Shown piece by piece: positions 43,437 through 52,629 of a DNA stretch of 64,000 bases (within the stretch, counting starts at the first letter, position 1; the number at the start of each line of letters is the position of its first letter). Below the pieces are notes generated by a model, which worked only from the letters and a program-made list of their open reading frames with translations, made no database searches and was not told the origin of the DNA. A program made the position numbers and the translations under genes. The stretch is taken from NCBI GenBank assembly GCA_030539335.1, contig JAUNSG010000007.1, positions 1-64,000 on the forward strand, in the 5' to 3' direction. The stretch is from Eubacteriales bacterium. Its GTDB lineage: Bacteria > Bacillota > Clostridia > Oscillospirales > Butyricicoccaceae.

Positions 43437-44615
43437 TCACAGCTTCGCAAAAATTTCCCGAAGCTGCTCTTCGGTCGCCTGCAAAGACCCCTGTACCATA
43501 TCGCTGGAGCCGCCGCCGCGTGCAGCACAGCTCTCCTTCAGCTTCTGATTCAGCTCCCTGGCATCCGGGCCGGCTGAGCCGACTATATAGCGGTAGCCGC
43601 TCCCATCCGAACCGACAAATACGCCGCACAGGCCGGTACAGCGCGCCGTCAACTGATTGACCAGCTCACGCTGTGCCGTCTTATCCATATCCGTTTCGAA
43701 CAGGCAGACATTGGCCGTTCCCTCTGGAATCCGCTCTGCCTTTCCCACGGCAAGCTGCTTCTGGCATGCCGCCAGCTCCAGTTTGAGCTTTGTCATTTCC
43801 TCCTGCAACTTTGCCACAGCCGCTGCCGTCTTTTCCTGCTTCACGGACAGCGCCGCGCCAATCGCTTCTACCTGTTTCTGCTTCCTCTGTGCATCCGCCA
43901 GTCCGCGTGCACCACAGAGAATATGCAAACGAATGCCGGATTTGTATTTTGCCGCGCGGATAATTTTAATTTGGCCGATCTCGCCCGTCCGGGCAACCTG
44001 TGGGGCACAGCACGCACAGACATCTACACCCGGGAAGGTGACAATGCGCACTGGGCCGTCAATCTCGATCTTGCTGCGGTACTCCAGCGTCGCCAAAACC
44101 TCTGGCGCCGGATATTCGGCAATCACTTCGATATTTCGGTACACAACCTCATTGGCCCGGCGCTCAATGTCCTCGACCTGCTCGGGTGTCATCCAGCCAT
44201 CCAGATCGAGTGTGACCTCATTCGCACTTAAATGGAAGCCCACATTATTGTAACCAAAGGTCGAATGAATCAGGCCGGAAAGAATATGCTCTCCCGAATG
44301 CTGCTGCATATCCGAAAAACGTTTGTCCCAGTCAATCTTACCCTGTACCGTTGTGCCTTCCGGAATCGCGGTCCGGACCATGTGGCGGATGACGTTTTCT
44401 TTATCTACCTGTGCATCACGTACCGCAATGCGCTCTTCCCCGACGAACAGCATTCCGATGTCCGCTGTCTGTCCGCCCTCTTCCGGGAAAAAACAGGTTT
44501 GATCCAGAATGACCGAAAAGCCCTTTTTCTGCGGCTCACAGGCCAATACCGTCGCAGTAAACTCCGTACGGTAGGCATCCTCATCAAATAAACGCTTGGT
44601 TGCCTGCATGGTCAT
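43437..44615 (-). CDS. alaX: Alanyl-tRNA editing protein (AlaX-L, with DHHA1 domain)
   Basis: 392 residues. The AlaRS-like N-terminal part (PEEGGQTADIG) leads to the editing domain with the zinc motif QQHSGEHILSG. The second zinc motif reads VDVCACCAPQVARTGEIG, where Gln stands in the place I would expect the final His. A coiled-coil linker and a DHHA1-type domain follow (RGGGSSDMVQGS). Free AlaX proteins hydrolyse mischarged Ser- or Gly-tRNA-Ala. Its ATG overlaps the upstream nudC stop by four bases. The missing His may change zinc binding or activity. Confidence 0.92.
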   Translation of the reverse strand: MTMQATKRLFDEDAYRTEFTATVLACEPQKKGFSVILDQTCFFPEEGGQTADIGMLFVGEERIAVRDAQVDKENVIRHMVRTAIPEGTTVQGKIDWDKRFSDMQQHSGEHILSGLIHSTFGYNNVGFHLSANEVTLDLDGWMTPEQVEDIERRANEVVYRNIEVIAEYPAPEVLATLEYRSKIEIDGPVRIVTFPGVDVCACCAPQVARTGEIGQIKIIRAAKYKSGIRLHILCGARGLADAQRKQKQVEAIGAALSVKQEKTAAAVAKLQEEMTKLKLELAACQKQLAVGKAERIPEGTANVCLFETDMDKTAQRELVNQLTARCTGLCGVFVGSDGSGYRYIVGSAGPDARELNQKLKESCAARGGGSSDMVQGSLQATEEQLREIFAKL

Positions 44616-45442
44616 ACCTTCCCCTGCCGGAACATTTCCATCATATGATGGGTGATGTCGATGGGCGAATCATTGACCGGCATGGTATCACGTGTAAACC
44701 ACTTGGCTTCCTTCAACTCTTCCTCCTGAATATGTACGGTGTCATCCCCATCGAGATCGGCAAAAAAGCCAACCATCAGGGAGGAGGAAAAGCCCCAAGG
44801 CTGATCCACATACGGACGAATATTCTTGATCTTCAGGCCGACCTCTTCCATCGCCTCACGTGCCGCCGTTTGCTCCAACGTCTCACCGATCTCAGTAAAG
44901 CCTGCAACCAGCGAAAAAATCGCATTGCGGCGCACGGCCGAACGGGTCAGCAGGATGCGGTCCCCATCTGTAATGGCCACGATGATAGCCGGACAGATGA
45001 CCGGGAACGCCAGATGCCCACAGGCCTCACACTTCATTGCGCGCTCCTTGGTGTCCGGATGCATCGGCTTGCCGCAGACGCCACAGAAGCGGTGGGTGTT
45101 GTACCAGGTGCGCAAGTGCATCGCGGTCGAACAGGCGAGCTGCAGCTCCGGTTGGGTTTTGCCATACGAGCGGACGTTGATGCTCTGCGACTGTGCGATG
45201 AACTCCTCCGGAACTCGCGGAGCAAGGAAGCAGTGCCTGCCATCCACCGCAAATACATAGACAAAGCTGTCCTCCTTGGTAAAGGGCTGATCCTTTACCT
45301 CTGCATAGGTGTATGGCCTTCCGGTCTGCCGGCTGACCAGCAGTCCGTCTTTATCAAACGCCAGAACCAAATCCTCATCCTGCGGTACATATGAATGATA
45401 GGCATTGTCCAGTGTATGCGGAGCGATCTCCTGAATCATCAT
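44612..45442 (-). CDS. nudC: NAD+ diphosphatase / NADH pyrophosphatase
   Basis: 276 residues. A zinc ribbon (FCGVCGKPMHP, MKCEACGHLAFP) precedes the Nudix domain with box GFTEIGETLEQTAAREAMEEVG and the family-specific DQPWGFSSSLMVGF, which corresponds to the SQPWPFPxS motif of NADH-pyrophosphatases. It cleaves NAD(H) to NMN(H) and AMP, or removes NAD caps from RNA. It is the first gene of a two-gene unit with alaX, from the promoter at 45496-45524. Confidence 0.92.
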   Translation of the reverse strand: MMIQEIAPHTLDNAYHSYVPQDEDLVLAFDKDGLLVSRQTGRPYTYAEVKDQPFTKEDSFVYVFAVDGRHCFLAPRVPEEFIAQSQSINVRSYGKTQPELQLACSTAMHLRTWYNTHRFCGVCGKPMHPDTKERAMKCEACGHLAFPVICPAIIVAITDGDRILLTRSAVRRNAIFSLVAGFTEIGETLEQTAAREAMEEVGLKIKNIRPYVDQPWGFSSSLMVGFFADLDGDDTVHIQEEELKEAKWFTRDTMPVNDSPIDITHHMMEMFRQGKV

Positions 45443-45495
45443 AAATTGATTCCTTCTTTCTGTCGATATCCTGGATTTGCTGTCAAACCCACTTC

Positions 45496-45524
45496 ATTAT
45501 AATAAAACAGACGGGAAAATACAA
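45496..45524 (-). promoter_or_regulatory. Promoter of nudC-alaX
   Basis: TTGTAT (45519-45524) and a perfect TATAAT (45496-45501), spacer 17, minus strand. Confidence 0.75.
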
Positions 45525-45634
45525 GCGTCTTCTTGCACGATCAGACCATGTGTCATTCTGTCCGATTTTATCCTGTTGTTTTTTCGAAATCCGTATTATA
45601 ATAGGATAGACTTGATTTGACACGAGGTGACACT

Positions 45635-46231
45635 ATGAGCCGCAAAGATTCCCGCAATACGAAAGGACGTATTGTCAACGCCGCCTGGGAGCTGTTTTAC
45701 GAACAGGGATATGACGATACAACCATCGATGAAATCGTCGAGCGTTCGGAGACATCGAAGGGATCCTTTTATCATTATTTTGAGAGCAAAGATGCCTTGC
45801 TTTCCACACTTTCCGTCCTGTTCGACAACAAATATGACGAGCTGAAGGAAACGCTGGACCCCGCCATGAACTGTTTCGACAAGCTGATGTTCCTCAACCG
45901 GGAGCTGTTTAAAATGATTGAAAACAGTGTCCCGATCGAACTGCTCGCCCGCCTGTTCTCCTCCCAATTGATTACCGTCGGGGAACGCCATCTGCTTGAC
46001 CAGAGCCGCAGCTATTACCGCCTTCTGCGCCGCCTGATTATCGAAGGGCAGAACTGCGGCGAGATTCGCAGCGACTTCTCTGTCAACGAAATCGTCAAAG
46101 CCTATGCCCTCTGTGAACGCGGCATCCTATACGATTGGTGTATCTGCGGCGGGAACTACTCGCTGTACCAGTATTCGAGTACCCTTCTCCCACCTCTTTT
46201 CCGTTCATTTACCGTCCAGCAAAATTCCTAA
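45635..46231 (+). CDS. TetR-family transcriptional regulator
   Basis: 198 residues from the ATG with GAGGTGA upstream. The N-terminal helix-turn-helix is clear: IVNAAWELFYEQGYDDTTID, SETSKGSFYHYFESKDALL. The C-terminal ligand domain is not specific. It precedes putP by 180 bases on the same strand. An inverted repeat at 46312-46341 in that gap is a plausible operator, so it may control the proline symporter. The ligand is unknown. A -10-like TATAAT lies at 45596-45601. Confidence 0.9.
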   Translation: MSRKDSRNTKGRIVNAAWELFYEQGYDDTTIDEIVERSETSKGSFYHYFESKDALLSTLSVLFDNKYDELKETLDPAMNCFDKLMFLNRELFKMIENSVPIELLARLFSSQLITVGERHLLDQSRSYYRLLRRLIIEGQNCGEIRSDFSVNEIVKAYALCERGILYDWCICGGNYSLYQYSSTLLPPLFRSFTVQQNS

Positions 46232-46311
46232 CTATTTTTTGTTTTCTTTATTCCATTTCAAAAATTTTATGTTTCAATTCTCTTTTTCTGTGCAAGTTGG
46301 GGAAATTATAG

Positions 46312-46341
46312 TATGAACTTTATTCTAGTATTTAGTTCATA
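46312..46341 (+). promoter_or_regulatory. Inverted repeat before putP, operator candidate
   Basis: TATGAACT (46312-46319) and AGTTCATA (46334-46341) form an 8-base perfect inverted repeat with a 14-base spacer. A TACAAT -10-like element lies at 46365-46370. Confidence 0.45.
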
Positions 46342-46413
46342 TTCTCGTCCAACCCAAATAGGTGTACAATAACATTTGTTCATTGTGAATAAAATGTAAA
46401 GGAGATTTTTGAA

Positions 46414-47940
46414 ATGTCATCCCAAATCTGTATTCTTCTGACGATAATTGTTTATCTGATCGGAATGCTGTATGTCGGATTCCACTTCTCCCGCCGCAAC
46501 AAGACGACCGATGATTTCTATCTCGGCGGCCGCAAGCTCGGCCCGTTCGTCGTTGCGATGAGTGCAGAGGCATCCGATATGAGTTCCTGGCTGCTGATGG
46601 GTGTACCGGGCCTTGCCTATCTCTCCGGCGTCTGTGACGCCGGATGGACAGTAATTGGTCTTGCACTCGGTACTTATCTGAACTGGCTGTTTGTAGCGCG
46701 CAAGATTCGTCTGTATACGCATGCAACCCATTCCATCACACTGCCTTCGTTCTTTTCCAACCGATATGGCGACAACAAGAACATCTTGGCCGGTATCGCT
46801 GCCGTCATCATCATCATTTTCTTTATCCCGTACACGGCATCCGGCTTCGCTGCCTGCGGCAAGCTGTTTAACTCTATTTTCGGTGTGGATTATACCGTTG
46901 CGATGATTTTGTGCGCAATCGTTATCATTCTGTACTGCGCTATGGGCGGCTTTATGGCGGCCAGCACAACCGACCTCATTCAGAGTATTGTCATGTCGAT
47001 TGCGCTGATTTCCATCGTCTTCTATGGTGTTCATGCCGCTGGTGGTCTGGACAATGTCATGGAGAACGCAAAATCCCTTCCGGGTTATCTTTCTCTCAGC
47101 CAGACCTATTCGGTGGAGACCGGAACGGCACAGGCATACGGCCTTCTGACTACATTTTCTATGCTTGCCTGGGGTCTGGGCTACTTTGGCATGCCGCACA
47201 TCCTTCTCCGCTTTATGGCAATTGAGGACGAAAACAAGCTCAAGCTGTCCCGCCGCATCGCTACCATTTGGGTCGTCATCGCTATGGCAATTGCCATCTT
47301 CATCGGCATCATCGGAAACGCAATTTCGAAGGCTGGTATCCTCGATGTCCTGAACGGTTCGGATTCCGAGACGATCATCGTCCGCATTGCCGGTCTGATC
47401 AGCCAGCACGGTGTTCTGGCCGCGATCCTGGCCGGTATCATTCTCGCCGGTATTCTGGCCGCTACCATGTCCACCTCGGATTCCCAGCTTCTGACCGCCG
47501 CTTCCGGCGTATCCGAAAATATTTTCCACGACATTCTCCATGTTGAGCTGGACGAAAAGAAGAATCTTCTGGTCGCCCGCGCAACGCTGATCGTCATTGC
47601 CATCATTGGTGTCTTCCTCGCACGCGATCCGAACAGCTCGGTATTCCAGATCGTTTCGTTTGCCTGGGCAGGCTTCGGCGCCGCTTTCGGTCCAGTTGTT
47701 TTGCTGGCCCTGTTCTGGAAGCGCTCCAATATGTACGGCGCTCTGTGCGGCATGGTTGCCGGCGGCGCTATGATCTTCATCTGGAAGTATGGCATCGCGA
47801 CGCTCGGCGGCGTATTTGCCATCTATGAGCTTCTCCCGGCGTTCCTTGTCGCTCTGGTTGTCAACGTGGTTGTCAGCCTGGTGACTCCGGCTCCGTCCAA
47901 GGAAGTCATTGACACCTTTGATGCCGTCAAGAAGATGTAA
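46414..47940 (+). CDS. putP: Sodium/proline symporter (PutP-like)
   Basis: 508 residues with about 13 membrane helices and AAAGGAG upstream. The PutP signature DFYLGGRKLGPFVVAMSAEA continues with SDMSSWLLMGVPGLAYL, the TM2 sodium and proline site. Later come ILAATMSTSDSQLLTAASGVSEN and SFAWAGFGAAFGPVVLLALF. It imports proline with sodium, for nutrition or osmotic protection. It is downstream of a TetR regulator and ends at a strong terminator. Confidence 0.95.
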   Translation: MSSQICILLTIIVYLIGMLYVGFHFSRRNKTTDDFYLGGRKLGPFVVAMSAEASDMSSWLLMGVPGLAYLSGVCDAGWTVIGLALGTYLNWLFVARKIRLYTHATHSITLPSFFSNRYGDNKNILAGIAAVIIIIFFIPYTASGFAACGKLFNSIFGVDYTVAMILCAIVIILYCAMGGFMAASTTDLIQSIVMSIALISIVFYGVHAAGGLDNVMENAKSLPGYLSLSQTYSVETGTAQAYGLLTTFSMLAWGLGYFGMPHILLRFMAIEDENKLKLSRRIATIWVVIAMAIAIFIGIIGNAISKAGILDVLNGSDSETIIVRIAGLISQHGVLAAILAGIILAGILAATMSTSDSQLLTAASGVSENIFHDILHVELDEKKNLLVARATLIVIAIIGVFLARDPNSSVFQIVSFAWAGFGAAFGPVVLLALFWKRSNMYGALCGMVAGGAMIFIWKYGIATLGGVFAIYELLPAFLVALVVNVVVSLVTPAPSKEVIDTFDAVKKM

Positions 47941-47966
47941 CAATCCCTGTTTCGGACTTTAATTTC

Positions 47967-47999
47967 GAAAGGCTTCCCTCGTGGAGGCCTTTCTTTTTT
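47967..47999 (+). terminator. putP terminator
   Basis: GAAAGGCTTCC pairs with GGAGGCCTTTC, then TTTTTT. Confidence 0.88.
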
Positions 48000-48057
48000 A
48001 TCACTTCGTGTTATAATAGGTATATTATCACTCATTCTGATCAAAGAAGGATACATC

Positions 48058-49140
48058 ATGGAAACGATCCGACCAATTACAACTATTGACAACGTCCGGC
48101 TGTGTGACGATGGCACCGCCGTCATCATTCTCGACCAGACACAGCTTCCGAACCGCACAGTGTATCTGACCCTATCCACCGCAGAGGAGCTGTTTGACGC
48201 GATCCACACGCTGAAAGTGCGCGGTGCACCGGCCATCGGTATCTTTGCCGGGTATGCCTGCTATGTTCTGGCACAGCAAATTTCGGCCCGGCACAGGGAC
48301 GAGTTCCTGTCGCAGCTTGAAAAGCAGGCGGACTACCTCAACCGTTCGCGCCCAACGGCAGTCAATCTGAGCTGGGCACTGGACCGTATGATGCAGACGG
48401 CACGAAAGGCAGAGGACATCCCGCAGGCACTGGAACGGCTGCGAGAAGAGTGCCTTTCCATCCATCAGGAGGATATCGACATGTGCCGCCGTATCTCCGA
48501 ATACGGTCTGTCGCTCATCCGGGACGGCGACGGCATTCTGACGCACTGCAACGCGGGTCCGCTCGCCACCTCACGCTATGGCACCGGTCTCGGGCCGTTA
48601 TTTCTCGGCAGGGAACGCGGTATGAACTTCCATGTCTATTCCGATGAGACCCGCCCGTTGCTTCAGGGCGCACGCCTGACCTCCTATGAGCTGGCGAAGG
48701 CCGGGATCGATGTCACATTGATCTGCGACAACATGGCGAGTATCGTCATGAAAAACGGTTGGATCAACGCCTGCTTTGTCGGCTGTGACCGCGTGGCGGC
48801 CAATGGAGATACGGCAAACAAAATCGGCACCAGCGGCGTTGCGATTTTGGCCAAGCATTATGGGATTCCGTTTTATGTCCTCGGCCCGACCTCGACCATC
48901 GATCTCTCCTGTCCCACCGGTACGGATATCCCGATCGAGCTGCGCGACCCGGACGAAATCCGGGAAAAATTCTATCAGGAACCGATGGCTCTTCCGGAGG
49001 TCAAGTGCTATAATCCGGCGTTTGATGTCACCGACCACAGTCTGATCTCCGGGATCGTAACCGAATACGGCATCTGCCGTGCACCGTATACCGAAAGCCT
49101 TCGCGCCATTTTTGCGAAAAAGAAGGAGGAAAACCGATGA
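48058..49140 (+). CDS. mtnA: S-methyl-5-thioribose-1-phosphate isomerase (or 5-deoxyribose-1-phosphate isomerase)
   Basis: 360 residues. It has the MtnA motifs [67 protein letters not shown] with active-site Asp, and [19 protein letters not shown]. It converts the ring form of methylthioribose-1-phosphate to the ribulose form; relatives also act on 5-deoxyribose-1-phosphate from radical-SAM waste. Its TGA overlaps the start of the adjacent deaminase by four bases, linking both to salvage of SAM by-products. Confidence 0.94.
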   Translation: METIRPITTIDNVRLCDDGTAVIILDQTQLPNRTVYLTLSTAEELFDAIHTLKVRGAPAIGIFAGYACYVLAQQISARHRDEFLSQLEKQADYLNRSRPTAVNLSWALDRMMQTARKAEDIPQALERLREECLSIHQEDIDMCRRISEYGLSLIRDGDGILTHCNAGPLATSRYGTGLGPLFLGRERGMNFHVYSDETRPLLQGARLTSYELAKAGIDVTLICDNMASIVMKNGWINACFVGCDRVAANGDTANKIGTSGVAILAKHYGIPFYVLGPTSTIDLSCPTGTDIPIELRDPDEIREKFYQEPMALPEVKCYNPAFDVTDHSLISGIVTEYGICRAPYTESLRAIFAKKKEENR

Positions 49141-50408
49141 ATACCCGTTTTTATAACGCCCGTATCCTTACGATGACCGGCGATCTCTCCCCTATCTGGG
49201 GCGAAGTCTGGATCGAAGGCAACACCATCACGTATGTCGGCGACAGCAAGCCCTCCGACATCCATTGGGATCGTGAAATCAATCTGAATGGCAATCTGCT
49301 CCTGCCGGGCTTTACCAATGCACACACGCATTCCGGTATGACCTTCCTGCGCTCTTTCGCCGATGATTTGCCACTGCAGGATTGGCTGACCACGCAGATC
49401 TTTCCTATGGAGGCCAAGCTGAAGCCGGAACACATCTATGTACTGTCCAAGCTGGCCATTCTGGAGTACCTGACCAGCGGCATCACCGCAAACTTTGACA
49501 TGTATCTGACACCGGATTCCATCGTGCAGGCCTCTGTGGATTGCGGCTATCGCACGGTGCTCACCGGTGCCGTCAATGATTTCAGCCAGTCGGTGGAGCT
49601 GGTGGACAAATGGTATCAGACATACAACGGCTATCACGAATTGATCTCCTTTGAGCTGGGCTTCCATGCAGAATATACCACTTCCCGCGACCGGTTAGAG
49701 GGGATTGCAGCTCTGGCAAAGAAATATCAGGCACCGGTCTATACCCACAATTCGGAGACCGTCCACGAGGTACAGCAGTGCATCGACCGGACCGGCATGA
49801 CGCCGACTGTCTATCTGGATTCCCTCGGTATGTTTGACTGTGGCGGCGGCGGATATCACTGCGTGCATATGTCCGACGAGGATCTGTCCATCTGCCGGGA
49901 AAAGAACATCTCGATCATTACCAATCCGGCATCGAATTTAAAGCTTGCCAGCGGCATTGCGCCAATTTCCGAGATCCTGTCCCGCGGCATCAATCTTGCC
50001 ATCGGAACCGACGGTCCGGCCAGCAACAATTGTCTGGATATGTTCCGCGAGATGTTCCTTGTCACCGGTCTGGCCAAGGTCCGGGAGAACGATGCCTCCG
50101 CCGTCAGCGCCTACGATGTTCTGAAAATGGCGACCATTGGCGGCGCCAAGGCCATGCGTCTGGATCGCTGCGGCACAATTGCAAAAGGCAAGCTGGCGGA
50201 CCTGATTGTACTGGATCTCAACCAGCCAAACATGCAGCCGCTCAGCAACATCGCCAAAAACATCGTCTACAGCGGCAGCAAGCAAAATGTTGTCCTGACG
50301 ATGGTCAACGGCCGCATTCTCTACGAGCATGGCCAGTTTGACATCGGCTGCGATCCGCAGGAAATTTATGCGTCGGCCCAAAGCATCCTTCGGGAATTTA
50401 CCATGTAA
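49137..50408 (+). CDS. mtaD: 5'-methylthioadenosine / 5'-deoxyadenosine / S-adenosylhomocysteine deaminase (amidohydrolase)
   Basis: 423 residues, amidohydrolase barrel. The metal site is [20 protein letters not shown], then the further ligands [19 protein letters not shown] and the Asp of [19 protein letters not shown]. This is the SAH/MTA deaminase group (MtaD/DadD), which turns the adenosyl base to inosyl. Coupling to mtnA suggests a route MTA or 5'-deoxyadenosine, deamination, phosphorolysis, isomerisation. The phosphorylase is not next to it. The alternative is a chlorohydrolase-like enzyme of other specificity. Confidence 0.85.
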   Translation: MNTRFYNARILTMTGDLSPIWGEVWIEGNTITYVGDSKPSDIHWDREINLNGNLLLPGFTNAHTHSGMTFLRSFADDLPLQDWLTTQIFPMEAKLKPEHIYVLSKLAILEYLTSGITANFDMYLTPDSIVQASVDCGYRTVLTGAVNDFSQSVELVDKWYQTYNGYHELISFELGFHAEYTTSRDRLEGIAALAKKYQAPVYTHNSETVHEVQQCIDRTGMTPTVYLDSLGMFDCGGGGYHCVHMSDEDLSICREKNISIITNPASNLKLASGIAPISEILSRGINLAIGTDGPASNNCLDMFREMFLVTGLAKVRENDASAVSAYDVLKMATIGGAKAMRLDRCGTIAKGKLADLIVLDLNQPNMQPLSNIAKNIVYSGSKQNVVLTMVNGRILYEHGQFDIGCDPQEIYASAQSILREFTM

Positions 50409-50418
50409 ATACGCTTTC

Positions 50419-50452
50419 CCCTCTGCTTCCTTTCTGAGGCAGAGGGATTTTT
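50419..50452 (+). terminator. Terminator of mtnA-mtaD
   Basis: CCCTCTGC (50419-50426) pairs with GCAGAGGG (50439-50446), followed by ATTTTT. Confidence 0.8.
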
Positions 50453-50572
50453 ACGCCCTTCGCGTAGGGGATTGGGCGATAAACACTGCGTTTCCCCGTA
50501 TTTTTTCCTCCTTTTATCAAAATTTATACAGATTTTTTATTTATTTTGCCGATAGATATGGAGTTTTGAACA

Positions 50573-50602
50573 GTGACAACCCGGTCTGCGGAGGACTATA
50601 AT
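50573..50602 (+). promoter_or_regulatory. Promoter of the DUF1275 gene
   Basis: GTGACA (50573-50578), 18-base spacer and perfect TATAAT (50597-50602), about 40 bases before the ATG. Confidence 0.6.
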
Positions 50603-50640
50603 ACAAAGGAAAGAAAGCGAACTCAAAGGAGAGGATTCCA

Positions 50641-51342
50641 ATGAAAAACAGAGAACAGCTCCAATGCTGGATCCACCATGCCGCAGCGGTAACCGGTGGC
50701 TATCTTGGAATTTATGCCATCCTATGCCGTGGTGATTTTCTTGGAAATGCACAGACTGCCAATCTGATCTACCTGGTTCACAGCCTGCTCGGCCGTGATC
50801 TGGTGGATGTCGGCCTGCGTGTCATTGCCGTTCTTTTATATATGGCGGGCATTGCACTCACGGTGTATGTCTCCAAAAAGTGGCACGGAAATCTGCACAT
50901 TCTTTCCCTCTGCGTTACGATCGTCGCGATCTTTATTCTCGGCTTCTTCCCGGAAGAGATGAATGTTGTCGTCGGACTCTTCCCGATCTTCTTTGCGATG
51001 GCTGTACAGTGGAACTCTTTCCCCGGGGCGTATGGTTACGTTTCCTCTTCGATTTTCTCGACGAACAACGTCCGCCAGGTTGCCATTGCGCTGACGGAGT
51101 ATACCATTACGCACGACAAAAAAATGCTGCACAAAGCGAAATTTTTCGCCGGAACACTTCTTTGTTTCCACCTCGGTGTCGCCTTTTCCATCGTCATGCA
51201 TCACTTCTTCGGCGTACACAGCGTGTGGTTCTGCTACATTCCGCTGCTGCTCTCCGGCAGCCTGATTGTGTATGAAACCTGCACCGACCGCACCGCGGCA
51301 CGGGTCACACGGACACAAAAACACGCGGCATTGAGCAAGTAA
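50641..51342 (+). CDS. YoaK/DUF1275 family membrane protein
   Basis: 233 residues with six or so membrane helices. The family markers are the GGYLGIYAIL helix, GDFLGNAQTANLIYL, MAVQWNSFPGAYGYVSSSIF and STNNVRQVAIALTEY, matching the DUF1275/YoaK pattern of uncharacterised membrane proteins. AAGGAGAGG lies before the ATG. It has its own promoter and terminator. No function is established for the family. Confidence 0.85.
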   Translation: MKNREQLQCWIHHAAAVTGGYLGIYAILCRGDFLGNAQTANLIYLVHSLLGRDLVDVGLRVIAVLLYMAGIALTVYVSKKWHGNLHILSLCVTIVAIFILGFFPEEMNVVVGLFPIFFAMAVQWNSFPGAYGYVSSSIFSTNNVRQVAIALTEYTITHDKKMLHKAKFFAGTLLCFHLGVAFSIVMHHFFGVHSVWFCYIPLLLSGSLIVYETCTDRTAARVTRTQKHAALSK

Positions 51343-51349
51343 AAAATAT

Positions 51350-51378
51350 AAGCCACAGGGTTTTCCCTGTGGCTTTTT
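51350..51378. terminator. Bidirectional terminator between DUF1275 and plsC
   Basis: AAGCCACAGGG with CCCTGTGGCTT and TTTTT on the plus side and a T-rich tract on the minus side, between two convergent genes. Confidence 0.9.
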
Positions 51379-51379
51379 C

Positions 51380-52108
51380 TTATCCCACGTCCTCTTGCAG
51401 TGTAGTCAGCACAATGTCCCGCACCTTATCCGGCAGGGCATTCTGCTCCTCCCGTGTCATCCCAACCGTTGGGATGGGCGGATGAATCGTGACATATACT
51501 GTCCCCGGATGAATACGCATCCGCTGTTCAAACAGACGATACGAGCCGTCGATCGTAACCGGGACAATGGGCGCCCTTGCTTTGGTTGCGATCTTAAAGG
51601 CGCCGCCCTTAAATTCTCCTGCCGGACCGCCCTTGCTCCGTGTCCCTTCCGGGAAGATGGTAATCGACTTGCCACTCTTGACCATCTTGGCTCCGTCCAT
51701 CAGAGCACGGACACTCTGCTTGACGTCACTGCGGTCAAGGAAGATGCAATCGAGCAGTGTCATCCACAGATGAACCCCCGGCACCTTGGCCAGCTCTATT
51801 TTTGCCATCAGAGAGCGGGGCTTTCCAACATATCCGAGCATAATTGGAATATCAAAATCGCTCTGATGGTTGGCAATATAAACCGCCGGTTCCTCCGGAA
51901 TATTTTCCTCTCCCCGGAGAATCACCTTGCCGCCTGCGATTTTGATGATCCGAATCGCCCACCGGTGCACGACCCGTTCAATGATTTCTGCCGCCTGCTC
52001 TTCCCTTCCGCTTTTGCGCAAGTGTTTGCAGTACAATGCCGTTGGACACACTACAATCAAATAAAGGATCAAATACAACAGCCACAGGCCAGTTCGCAAT
52101 AAATTCAT
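51380..52108 (-). CDS. plsC: 1-acyl-sn-glycerol-3-phosphate acyltransferase
   Basis: 242 residues. An N-terminal membrane helix (LWLLYLILYLIVVCPTALY) is followed by the acyltransferase motifs YIANHQSDFDIP (HX4D), FLDRSDVKQSVRAL, ITIFPEGTRSKGG and APIVPVTIDGSY. It makes phosphatidic acid from lysophosphatidic acid at the membrane. It is last in a minus-strand group with the deoxyinosine glycosylase and ClC genes. Confidence 0.94.
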   Translation of the reverse strand: MNLLRTGLWLLYLILYLIVVCPTALYCKHLRKSGREEQAAEIIERVVHRWAIRIIKIAGGKVILRGEENIPEEPAVYIANHQSDFDIPIMLGYVGKPRSLMAKIELAKVPGVHLWMTLLDCIFLDRSDVKQSVRALMDGAKMVKSGKSITIFPEGTRSKGGPAGEFKGGAFKIATKARAPIVPVTIDGSYRLFEQRMRIHPGTVYVTIHPPIPTVGMTREEQNALPDKVRDIVLTTLQEDVG

Positions 52109-52110
52109 AT

Positions 52111-52629
52111 CTATTTTCCCTTCTCGATTTTTTCTTTTTCCGCCATCTGCCGAATCACGGCATAGCGCTCACATAGCTGCTCCAGTGACACCGCACAATT
52201 CGCCGGTGAGGTAGACGGCAGTGTCACAGCCTCCCGTCCACAGGCGGGAAGACAATACCGACGATACAGCGCCCCCGCCTTTGTGCCGGTAGTGAAAATC
52301 CCCTGAATCGGCGCACGGGTCAAAATGAAATTCATATCATTCGGCACAGGATTGCGGATGGACGCATCCGATGCGCCCTGAATGTCACAACTCTCCAACA
52401 CATCCCACAGTGCAATATGATGCTCGGTCAGGAACCGCTTCTGCGCCTCAATATCACCGACCAGCGAAGGCAATCCATACAGCGCCGGAAGCACCTTCCA
52501 AAAGCGATTCTGGCGGTGGGCGTAATAGAAGCCATCCTCCCGCGATTTCGGTGACGGCATGGTTCCCAGCACCAGCACGCGGGACTGTTCGTCAAACCAC
52601 GGACCAAAGGTATGTGTCACATGTGTCAT
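52111..52629 (-). CDS. DNA-deoxyinosine glycosylase (UDG superfamily, family 6-like)
   Basis: 172 residues. It has RVLVLGTMPSPKSREDGFYYAHRQNRFWKVLP near the start and ALWDVLESCDIQGASDASIRNPVPNDMNFI, the hypoxanthine-DNA glycosylase pattern in which Asn replaces the usual catalytic residue position. LPSTSPAN near the end is the DNA-loop motif. It would remove deaminated adenine (hypoxanthine) from DNA. It starts four bases inside the ClC gene's stop and lies two bases from plsC. Confidence 0.88.
   Translation of the reverse strand: MTHVTHTFGPWFDEQSRVLVLGTMPSPKSREDGFYYAHRQNRFWKVLPALYGLPSLVGDIEAQKRFLTEHHIALWDVLESCDIQGASDASIRNPVPNDMNFILTRAPIQGIFTTGTKAGALYRRYCLPACGREAVTLPSTSPANCAVSLEQLCERYAVIRQMAEKEKIEKGK

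Noticed and set aside
46417-47943. Minus-strand open frame of 508 codons opposite putP
   Set aside because: It is the reverse-frame shadow of the PutP gene, whose motifs are unambiguous.
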